Source: Nitrospiraceae bacterium
GTDB lineage: Bacteria; Nitrospirota; Thermodesulfovibrionia; Thermodesulfovibrionales; Dissulfurispiraceae
DNA length: 12,239 nucleotides
Assembly: GCA_003170655.1 (NCBI GenBank)
Contig: PMYY01000121.1
Coordinates: forward strand, 1 to 12,239
Direction of reading: 5' to 3'
The notes beneath the pieces are model-generated. The model did no database searches, was not told the origin of the DNA, and saw only the letters and a program-made list of their open reading frames with translations. Positions 7,156 to 12,239 of this stretch are shown here, one piece after another. The first letter of the stretch is position 1; each line of letters starts with the position of its first letter. Position numbers and translations under genes: made by a program.

Positions 7156-8064
7156 ATGGGAGTTTTCGATGCTGTCGGCAACACCTCTTTAGTAGGAATA
7201 GAGAATATCAACCCCAACCCAAACGTGCGTCTTTACGCAAAGCTCGAAGGCAACAACCCCGGTGGATCGGTCAAGGACCGCATCGCGCTGTACATGCTGC
7301 AGAGCGCAGAAAAAGAAGGACTTCTAACGAGAGATAAAATTATCCTCGAAGCCACGTCAGGCAACACTGGTATCGGCCTTGCGATGATAGGGGCCGCAAA
7401 GAAGTATCGCGTAAAGCTGACGATGCCAGCCTGCGTGAGCGTCGAAAGGAGAAAGGTGCTCGAAGCCTTCGGGGCCGAGCTTATCCTAAGCCCTGCCAAT
7501 GAAGGCACTGACGGGGCGATCAGACTTGCCCACAGGATAATGGCCGAGAAGCCGGACCTCTATTTCATGCCGAACCAGTTCGACAACCCGGCAAATGTAA
7601 ACGCTCATTATGAAACGACGGGCCGCGAGATCATTATGCAAACCGAAGGGACGGTCACGCACTTTGTTGCAGGCATGGGCACTACAGGTACCCTTATGGG
7701 CGTTGGCAAGAGGCTGAAGGAGTACAACGAAAAGGTATGCATAATCGGTGTCGAGCCTGTGAAAGGGCACAGGGTCCAAGGTCTGAAGAACATGGCTGAA
7801 AGCATCGTCCCGAAGATCTTCGATCCATCCCGCCTGGATGAGAGGCATATAGTTACAGATGAAGAGGCCTTCGACACGACCAGGATGCTTGCGGTCAAGG
7901 AAGGTATCTTTGTGGGGATGTCGAGCGGCGCGGCCATGCAGATAGCGATAAGGAAATCGAGCGAATTGCGCAACGGTGTGATCGTGGTCCTTTTGCCCGA
8001 CCGTGGCGACAGGTATCTCTCGACGGCGCTCTTTACGTCCGTCTGCGGCAAATGCCCGCCGTAA
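7156..8064 (+). CDS. cysM: Cysteine synthase, CysM-type PLP enzyme
   Basis: A 302-residue fold-type II PLP enzyme that makes cysteine from O-acetylserine (or a related activated serine) and a sulfur donor. It has the PLP lysine in NPGGSVKDR (Lys40), the substrate loop EATSGNTGIGLA (65-76), AGMGTTGTLMGVGK for phosphate binding, and SSGAA near the C-terminus. DQFNNP-type wording (NQFDNPANVNAHYETTG) and EGIFVGMSSG match CysM more than CysK, which hints at thiosulfate or a carrier-bound sulfur as donor (inference). The extreme C-terminus CGKCPP carries a CxxC (297-300), unusual for the family. A strong GGAGGAG ribosome-binding site supports ATG 7156. The ferredoxin-nitroreductase gene starts 32 bp downstream, probably in the same transcript. 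Confidence 0.92.
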   Translation: MGVFDAVGNTSLVGIENINPNPNVRLYAKLEGNNPGGSVKDRIALYMLQSAEKEGLLTRDKIILEATSGNTGIGLAMIGAAKKYRVKLTMPACVSVERRKVLEAFGAELILSPANEGTDGAIRLAHRIMAEKPDLYFMPNQFDNPANVNAHYETTGREIIMQTEGTVTHFVAGMGTTGTLMGVGKRLKEYNEKVCIIGVEPVKGHRVQGLKNMAESIVPKIFDPSRLDERHIVTDEEAFDTTRMLAVKEGIFVGMSSGAAMQIAIRKSSELRNGVIVVLLPDRGDRYLSTALFTSVCGKCPP

Positions 8065-8071
8065 GGGCGGG
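8055..8071 (+). other. GC hairpin spanning the cysM stop codon
   Basis: CCCGCC (8055-8060) pairs with GGCGGG (8066-8071); the TAA stop lies in the 5-base loop. There is no T-run, so it is not a standard terminator. It could slow transcription or protect the RNA between cysM and the next gene. Confidence 0.35.
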
Positions 8072-8096
8072 TTGCCCCGCATCTACATAAAAACAT

Positions 8097-9004
8097 ATGA
8101 CTGATATTATCATTAATCTTACCCGCTCACTTTGCGGTGCCTGTGGCCTCTGCATTGATGTCTGTCCCTTTAAGAATCTGGAGCTGGTTGAAGGTGAAGT
8201 TGCATACACCGGGGAGACCTGCATCTCCTGTGGGCATTGCGCGGCCGCGTGTCCCAATGGGGCTATACAGGACCCTGTTATTGATTCCTCGGAAGGCGAG
8301 TACGAGACCTTCATTGCCGATAAACAGTGGCTACCGCACGGGCAGTATGACACGCCCGGACTTGTGCGGCTTATGGCATCACGGCGCTCATGTCGTAATT
8401 TTATCGAAAGGACTATGGACCGTGCGCTTCTTGATGACCTCGTGAAAATCGGCATTACCGCTCCGTCCGGCACGAACTGTCAGCTCTGGACATTCACGGT
8501 CATTCCTACAAGGAAGGCGGTTATTTCCTTTGCCGGCCATATAGCATCGTTTTTTTCAAAAAGCTGAATGTCATGGCTGAAAAACGCTTTTTGCGCGCAG
8601 CTCTTAAAATGATGGGCAAAGGTGAGCTGGACACTTATCACCGGGAGTATTACCCATTAGTAAAAAAGGTGCTCGAAGAGTGGGAAGTTTCGGGCAAAGA
8701 CAGGCTGTTTCACGGTGCCACTGCGGCAATTATCGTCGGCTTCAAGCCCGGCGCGAGCTGCCCGACTGAAGATGTTCTGCTTGCTACACAGAACATTCTG
8801 CTTGCCGCGCACAGTATGGGCCTTGGGTCACGCCTCGTTGGATTTGCCGTTTCCACCCTGAAGGAATCACCAGCGATCAAGCGTTCGATAGGCATTCCCG
8901 ACGATGAAACTGTCTATTCGGTAATTGCACTGGGATATCCGGACGAATCGTACGAGGCTGTCGCAGGACGAAAGAAGGCTGAAACGCGTTATTTTGAAGG
9001 ATAG
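8097..9004 (+). pseudogene. Ferredoxin-nitroreductase fusion protein, split by a T-run frameshift
   Basis: Two adjacent frames (8097-8567 and 8573-9004) form one protein of about 302 residues. The N-terminal piece has two [4Fe-4S] motifs (Cys13/16/19/23 and Cys42/45/48/52) and then begins a nitroreductase fold with SRRSCRNF (95-102) and APSGTNCQLW (122-131), the FMN-contacting segments. The second piece continues that fold with a QNILLAAHSMGLGSRLVG stretch (the conserved 'GLG' helix) and the C-terminal strand VIALGYPDE. Adding one T to the T7 run at 8550-8556 gives an uninterrupted SFFFKKLNVMAEKRF. Such proteins are FMN oxidoreductases fed by internal ferredoxin; their substrates are mostly unknown. 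Conservation on both sides suggests a working gene hit by an indel or a base-calling error. No clear Shine-Dalgarno precedes 8097. The 3' end is 13 bp from the convergent aminotransferase gene. Confidence 0.8.
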
Positions 9005-9017
9005 CGACTTCAGCCAA

Positions 9018-9878
9018 TTATGGGTTGTTCTGCAGCACCAAATTCCTGAAACCATCTATGAACCGTTTCGTCATCGATCCAGGTTTTCCGTCTCCTACCG
9101 GCCTTCCGTCAATTTTGGTAACTGGCATTATCTCCGCGCCAGTGCCGGTCATAAAGCATTCGTCGGCAGTGTACAGGTCGTAGCGGGTAAGGGCCGTATC
9201 GCGCTGGGGTATTCCGCAGGATTGGGATATTTCGATCACCGAAGCCCTTGTGATGCCGTCGAGCGCACCGTAATGGGGAGCAGGAGTAAGAAGTGTCCCG
9301 CGGCTGATAATGAAGATGTTGTCGGCAGTGCATTCGGAAACATATCCCTCGTGATTTAGCATGACGGCTTCGAGACATCCTGCCTGCTTCGCCTCGACCT
9401 TGGCCATAATGTTGTTCAGGTAGTTGAGCGACTTGATCCGCGGGTCCAGGCTATCGGCCGGCACCCGGCGCGTCGCTGCCGTAATAATCGCAATGCCCTT
9501 TTCATAATATTCCTGAGGATAAAGTTGGATGTCCCCGGCTATAATGATGACCGACGGTTTTTCGCATGGCGCTGGATCGAGACCGAGAGCGCCTTCTCCC
9601 CGGGTGACAATAAGGCGGATATAACCATCGACCTTTGCGTTTATGCTTACTGTTTCCTGGACCGCCTGCTCCATCTCGGCCTGCTGCATCGGGATATCGA
9701 GCAAGATTGCCTTTGCACTGTGATATAGCCTGTCGATGTGTTCTGTCAGTTTGAAGATCTTCCTGTTGTAAATCCGTATGCCTTCAAATACGCCGTCACC
9801 GTAAAGGAGTCCGTGGTCTAAGACCGATATCTTGGCTTCGCCGCGATCATGGAATTTCCCGTCGATATATATTTTCAT
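9018..9878 (-). CDS. Branched-chain amino acid aminotransferase-like, fold-type IV PLP enzyme
   Basis: A 286-residue class IV aminotransferase. ATG 9878 is chosen over an in-frame ATG at 9908 because GAGGAG lies just before it and the family N-terminus begins there (MKIYIDGKF). Motifs: LLYGDGVFEGIR (24-35), RLIVTRGEG, the PLP lysine in RIKSLNYLNN (Lys149), VSECTADNIF (180-189, Glu182 near the cofactor) and TGTGAEIMPV near the C-terminus. IlvE interconverts branched-chain amino acids and their 2-oxo acids with glutamate. D-amino-acid aminotransferase and aminodeoxychorismate lyase share this fold, but length and motifs fit IlvE best. Its start follows the stop of the TrmB-like gene by one base, with the ribosome-binding site inside that gene's last codons, so translation is probably coupled and the regulator may control it. 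Confidence 0.85.
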   Translation of the reverse strand: MKIYIDGKFHDRGEAKISVLDHGLLYGDGVFEGIRIYNRKIFKLTEHIDRLYHSAKAILLDIPMQQAEMEQAVQETVSINAKVDGYIRLIVTRGEGALGLDPAPCEKPSVIIIAGDIQLYPQEYYEKGIAIITAATRRVPADSLDPRIKSLNYLNNIMAKVEAKQAGCLEAVMLNHEGYVSECTADNIFIISRGTLLTPAPHYGALDGITRASVIEISQSCGIPQRDTALTRYDLYTADECFMTGTGAEIMPVTKIDGRPVGDGKPGSMTKRFIDGFRNLVLQNNP

Positions 9879-9879
9879 G

Positions 9880-10695
9880 TCACTCCTCCTCATCCCTGAA
9901 AATATCACGCAGTTTCGCGTATTTTCCTCCGAATTTTTTTACGAGCGGCCTGTCGAAGCGTCTCACTATTTTCATTATGTAGATGTCATGTTTGATGTAA
10001 TCTTCAGCGACTGTTACAAAGCCTCTGTTGGAGCTCCAGGCCCCTTCCACCCTGTTATCGCTGAATATGGTGCCGATCAGCACCTCGTTCGAATCGGCAA
10101 CAAGCGCCAGAACGCGCCCCCCCTTTTCCTGAAAGAGCGTATCTTCTATGGGATGGCTGAATATCTGCCTAAGGGCCGATTTATGCGGGCCGAAGTGGAC
10201 CACCGCTATGCGGACCATCCTCCTTGTCGCGACTTTCAATGGTAGTTCAAGTAGGGGGAAATCGTCCTTCCAGACTGAAAGAAGCAGGGTCTTTCCAGCG
10301 CCCGCAATCATTCTGGCAGCCTTGTCCATAAGGTATTCGTAACCGGCTATATTCCATATATGAGATACGTCGCTGCCACTGCTAATTTGGTTGAGGTCGT
10401 CAGACAGGGAGTCGATGAGCGCATTCATAGATGTTTTGTAGCGGACCAGCAGTTCTCCGGGGTCGATCGGGATGTAACGCCTCTTCTTGCCCTCGTCTAC
10501 AGCTGATACTATACCCTTTTCTACAAGCCTGTTTAGCGCCTCGTAAACCTTCGAGGAAGGTATGCCGGAGGCGTGCGCGATTTCGTAGGGTGTCGACGGA
10601 TTTCTTTTGAGCAGTGCGATATAGGCCCTAGATTCGTACTCTGCAAGGCCGATCCCCGAGAGGCGGGCGGTTATCTCGCTTATATTGACTACCAT
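9880..10695 (-). CDS. TrmB-family transcriptional regulator
   Basis: A 271-residue protein. Residues 1-80 form the TrmB winged helix: LSGIGLAEYESRAYIALL, PYEIAHASGIPSSKVYEALNRL (recognition helix near 45-57) and EKGIVSAVDEGKKRRYIPID (wing). A short linker helix (85-105) follows, then a C-terminal sensor region (about 110-260) of the TrmB regulatory type that usually binds sugars or other metabolites; the ligand cannot be read from sequence. ATG 10695 is the only sensible start and has no Shine-Dalgarno. The promoter at 10704-10732 would initiate at about 10697, giving an essentially leaderless mRNA. The gene is coupled to the IlvE-like aminotransferase and divergent from nifB, so the aminotransferase, itself and perhaps nifB are the nearest possible targets. 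Confidence 0.85.
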   Translation of the reverse strand: MVVNISEITARLSGIGLAEYESRAYIALLKRNPSTPYEIAHASGIPSSKVYEALNRLVEKGIVSAVDEGKKRRYIPIDPGELLVRYKTSMNALIDSLSDDLNQISSGSDVSHIWNIAGYEYLMDKAARMIAGAGKTLLLSVWKDDFPLLELPLKVATRRMVRIAVVHFGPHKSALRQIFSHPIEDTLFQEKGGRVLALVADSNEVLIGTIFSDNRVEGAWSSNRGFVTVAEDYIKHDIYIMKIVRRFDRPLVKKFGGKYAKLRDIFRDEEE

Positions 10696-10703
10696 AGTAG
10701 TTA

Positions 10704-10732
10704 ATATAAATCCTAATATGGGTGATTGTCAA
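10704..10732 (-). promoter_or_regulatory. Sigma-70-type promoter for the trmB-like/ilvE-like pair
   Basis: On the minus strand TTGACA (10732-10727), 17 bp, then TTATAT (10709-10704). This is the best housekeeping promoter in the window. The predicted start near 10697 is within two or three bases of the ATG at 10695. The -35 shares TGT (10727-10729) with a TGT-N11-ACA element on the nifB side. Confidence 0.6.
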
Positions 10733-10747
10733 GTAAACTAACAATAA

Positions 10748-10763
10748 TGTAGTAAATAGTACA
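10748..10763 (+). promoter_or_regulatory. NifA-type upstream activator sequence (TGT-N10-ACA)
   Basis: TGT (10748-10750), exactly ten bases, then ACA (10761-10763), the consensus NifA binding site. Its centre is about 100 bp upstream of the start predicted from the sigma-54 promoter at 10829-10845, within the usual range. A second, imperfect TGT-N11-ACA lies at 10727-10743. Confidence 0.65.
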
Positions 10764-10766
10764 AAA

Positions 10767-10808
10767 GAGTATTAAAGCAAAATAGTAACTTATGGAGTAT
10801 TTAAAGCA
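10767..10808. repeat. Near-identical direct repeats upstream of nifB
   Basis: GAGTATTAAAGCA (10767-10779) and GAGTATTTAAAGCA (10795-10808) differ by one inserted T and start 28 bp apart, between the activator site and the sigma-54 promoter. They lie on about the same helical face if the pitch is near 10 bp (28 bp is just under three turns), so a cooperative regulator such as the TrmB-like protein could bind. The function is unknown. Confidence 0.4.
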
Positions 10809-10809
10809 T

Positions 10810-10822
10810 AATCAATGACTTG
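10810..10822 (+). promoter_or_regulatory. IHF-type site upstream of nifB
   Basis: AATCAATGACTTG matches the IHF consensus WATCAANNNNTTR at every defined position. It lies between the NifA-type site and the sigma-54 promoter, where IHF bends DNA to bring the activator to the polymerase. The region is AT-rich, so some chance of coincidence remains. Confidence 0.5.
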
Positions 10823-10828
10823 TCCATG

Positions 10829-10845
10829 TGGCATCCGGATTGCAA
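10829..10845 (+). promoter_or_regulatory. Sigma-54 (-24/-12) promoter of nifB
   Basis: TGGCAT-CCGGA-TTGCA (10829-10844) matches TGGCAC-N5-TTGCA with one mismatch and has the invariant GG-N10-GC spacing. Transcription should start near 10855, about 35 bases before the nifB ATG at 10890. Together with the upstream TGT-N10-ACA and the IHF consensus this is standard nif promoter architecture. Confidence 0.75.
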
Positions 10846-10889
10846 CTCCAGCTATGGGAATGAATATGAATCGGCAAGGAGATAAGGCG

Positions 10890-11783
10890 ATGAGCGAAGA
10901 TGCAAGGTCCTGCAAGAACAGAAATATATTGAAGAGTCACCCATGCTTTTCCAAAGAGGCCCATACTCGCTTCGGTCGGATCCATCTGCCGGTTGCCCCG
11001 GCGTGCAACATACAGTGCAGATATTGCATAAGAAAATACGATTGTGCCCATGAATCAAGACCGGGAGTCACGAGCATGGTGCTCAGCCCCGATGAAGCTC
11101 TCTACAGAGTCAGCGCCCTCGTCGAGAGAAATGAACGCCTGAGTGTCGTAGGTATAGCCGGTCCAGGCGATCCACTGGCGAACGAGGCCACGTTTGAGAC
11201 CTTCAGGATGATAAATAGGCAATTTCCGGATTTGATCCTTTGCGCGTCGACGAACGGGCTTTGCCTGCCGGACAGGATAGACGACCTGGTAAAGTGCGGA
11301 GTGAGGAGTATCACCGTAACCATCAATGCAGCTCTGCCCGAGACCGCTGAAAAGATTTATTCATGGGTCTCATATAGGGGGAAAAAATTGACCGGCAAGG
11401 AAGCGGCATATTGCCTGTTTACAAACCAGTGGAGAGGACTGCACAACGCCATTGATGCAGGATTGATGGTAAAGGTCAACAGCGTTCTGATCCCCGGCAC
11501 AAACGAGGACGAGATTCCTCATATTGCGCAGCTTGCGGGTACAATAGGTGCTGATCTGCATAATATACTGCCGCTCATTCCGCAGGCTGAGTTCGAACAT
11601 ATCAAGAGGCCGTCACGTGAAATGATCCATGCATTGCGGACTGAATGCGGCAAATACGTGGCGCAGATGACCCATTGCAAGCAATGTCGTGCCGATGCCT
11701 GCGGGATACTCGGCGAAGACAAGGACATGGAGCTGGAAGTTCTGTCCGCCGCGATTGGAGAGCAATACGAGATGTTGAATTAA
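10890..11783 (+). CDS. nifB: Nitrogenase cofactor biosynthesis radical SAM protein NifB (SAM domain only)
   Basis: A 297-residue protein. NifB fuses two [4Fe-4S] clusters and inserts the central carbide to make NifB-co, precursor of the nitrogenase M-cluster. Motifs (numbered from this start): HPCF with Cys19; CNIQCRYC (Cys39/43/46, SAM cluster); KYDCAHESRPGV with Cys52; IAGPGDPLAN; STNGLCLP; KVNSVLIPG; and HCKQCRADACGILGED (Cys263/266). Every cysteine expected to hold the extra K clusters is present. It lacks the C-terminal NafY/NifX-like domain of proteobacterial NifB, as in many anaerobes and archaea. An in-frame ATG at 10815 lies upstream of the sigma-54 promoter and inside the IHF-like site, so it cannot be the start on that transcript. 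ATG 10890 has AAGGAG at 10876-10881. The stop TAA is joined to the next gene's ribosome-binding site, so it heads an operon with the small membrane protein and modA. Confidence 0.93.
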   Translation: MSEDARSCKNRNILKSHPCFSKEAHTRFGRIHLPVAPACNIQCRYCIRKYDCAHESRPGVTSMVLSPDEALYRVSALVERNERLSVVGIAGPGDPLANEATFETFRMINRQFPDLILCASTNGLCLPDRIDDLVKCGVRSITVTINAALPETAEKIYSWVSYRGKKLTGKEAAYCLFTNQWRGLHNAIDAGLMVKVNSVLIPGTNEDEIPHIAQLAGTIGADLHNILPLIPQAEFEHIKRPSREMIHALRTECGKYVAQMTHCKQCRADACGILGEDKDMELEVLSAAIGEQYEMLN

Positions 11784-11793
11784 GGAGGTTGCC

Positions 11794-11958
11794 ATGATAG
11801 CGAGCGTGTTGATATTCGGAATGTTGGTATTTATAGTGTCGCTGCTGATATCAAAGAGATCGGCAGTTTGCGAAAAAGGCGAGATTGCTACATATATAGC
11901 AGTAATCGCTTGGGGTTCGATGGTATTCGGGCTTTTCATTTCTAAGTTCGCAGTGTGA
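11794..11958 (+). CDS. Small two-helix membrane protein between nifB and modA
   Basis: A 54-residue ORF with a very strong ribosome-binding site (AAGGAGG, 11782-11788) that overlaps the nifB stop codon. Residues 2-19 and 31-50 are hydrophobic and should form two membrane helices, joined by a short charged loop KRSAVCEKGE (21-30) with one cysteine; a basic SKF lies near the C-terminus. By the positive-inside rule the loop is likely cytoplasmic. I do not recognise the family. The position, strand, signal strength and tight spacing (10 bp after nifB, 30 bp before modA) argue for a real gene in the nif/mod operon. It might help molybdate transport or a membrane-bound redox step, both speculative. 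A chance ORF of this length with two clean helices and this ribosome-binding site is unlikely. Confidence 0.72.
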   Translation: MIASVLIFGMLVFIVSLLISKRSAVCEKGEIATYIAVIAWGSMVFGLFISKFAV

Positions 11959-11988
11959 ATGTGTGAACAGATGAGAGGTGGAATTACG

Positions 11989-12239
11989 ATGATCGGAAAG
12001 ATATGCGCCCTGGTTCTTTCTGTCCTGATGCTGTCGGAACTTGTAACAGCTCCGGCATCCGCTGGGCCGGGGACAGAGATAACCGTTTCCGCAGCCATTA
12101 GCCTTAAGAATGTCTTTGAAGAGGCCGGAAAAGTCTATGAGGCTAAAAACCGGGGAGTCAAAGTCGTCTTTAATTTCGGAGCATCAGGCGACCTGATGCA
12201 GCAGGTCGAAGGCGGCGCCCCAGTCGACGTATTTGTCTC
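11989..12239 (+). CDS. modA: Molybdate ABC transporter substrate-binding protein ModA (5' part, cut by window end)
   Basis: The first 83 codons are present and the gene runs off the window. Residues 1-25 form a signal peptide with an ASA|G cleavage site, so the protein is exported and binds molybdate (or tungstate) in the periplasm for delivery to ModBC. The mature start ITVSAAISLKN contains the oxyanion-binding serine region, and FNFGASGDLMQQVEGGAPVD (68-ish onward) is the ModA signature block leading to DVFVS. ATG 11989 has GAGAGGTGG (11973-11981) upstream; an in-frame ATG at 11971 lacks such a site. The position in the nifB operon suggests molybdate supply for nitrogenase. modB and modC are expected just downstream. 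Confidence 0.88.
   Translation, partial: MIGKICALVLSVLMLSELVTAPASAGPGTEITVSAAISLKNVFEEAGKVYEAKNRGVKVVFNFGASGDLMQQVEGGAPVDVFV

Noticed and set aside
9879..9908. Upstream ATG 9908 as start of the aminotransferase
   Set aside because: It lies inside the 3' end of the TrmB-like gene without a ribosome-binding site, while ATG 9878 has GAGGAG and begins with the family's usual MKIYIDGKF.
10815..10889. N-terminal extension of NifB from ATG 10815
   Set aside because: It lies upstream of the predicted transcription start, has no Shine-Dalgarno, overlaps the IHF-like and sigma-54 elements, and its residues do not resemble the NifB N-terminus.
1..12239. CRISPR arrays, tRNA/rRNA genes, transposases, integrases or attachment sites
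   Set aside because: I saw no regularly spaced repeats, no tRNA-like cloverleaf and no transposase or integrase motifs on either strand; a covariance-model scan was not possible.

Overview
The window reads as a chromosomal segment of a nitrogen-fixing, probably anaerobic bacterium. The gene set points to a former-Deltaproteobacteria or Nitrospirota type of genome: a DHH-CBS-nucleotidyltransferase fusion of the Aquifex/Geobacter A-adding kind, a DUF362 ferredoxin protein, a ferredoxin-nitroreductase, radical SAM/SPASM chemistry, a PilZ protein, and nifB under NifA/sigma-54 control. The placement is an inference from family content and was not tested by a search.

Layout. At 1-1386 there is a small cassette: a 16-bp inverted repeat, a short lysine-rich ORF with a strong ribosome-binding site, and a radical SAM/SPASM enzyme resembling RiPP peptide maturases. 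Both genes are frameshifted in the sequence as given. At about 1388-1739 (minus) lies a decayed remnant of a CheB-type methylesterase whose truncated end abuts the maturase stop. At 1818-4457 (minus) is an intact 879-residue DHH-DHHA1-CBS-CBS-tRNA nucleotidyltransferase, followed upstream by a DUF362 protein with two [4Fe-4S] clusters (4586-5686, minus). Plus-strand genes follow: a PilZ-domain protein (5803-6207), a PlsC-type acyltransferase (6249-7046), cysM (7156-8064) and a ferredoxin-nitroreductase split by a homopolymer frameshift (8097-9004). Convergent to these is a trmB-like regulator/ilvE-like aminotransferase pair (minus, 10695-9018) with one base between the two genes.

The last part is a nitrogenase-cofactor module: nifB (10890-11783), an unrecognised 54-residue two-helix membrane protein (11794-11958) and modA (11989 onward, cut by the window edge). 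Upstream of nifB I read a NifA-type activator site (TGT-N10-ACA), an exact match to the IHF consensus, and a sigma-54 -24/-12 promoter with correct GG-N10-GC spacing. These set the nifB start at 10890 and imply that it is transcribed under nitrogen limitation. NifB makes the NifB-co precursor of the nitrogenase cofactor and ModA supplies molybdate, so the grouping makes sense.

Two frameshifts (742-746, 8550-8556) coincide with homopolymers at which one added base restores a family-typical protein; a third, proposed at 161-165, needs one base fewer. A fourth (1221-1240) is not clearly in a homopolymer. Sequencing or assembly error is the simplest explanation, so the 'broken' genes may be intact in the organism. 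No gene-free stretch longer than 300 bases remains once the CheB remnant is counted.
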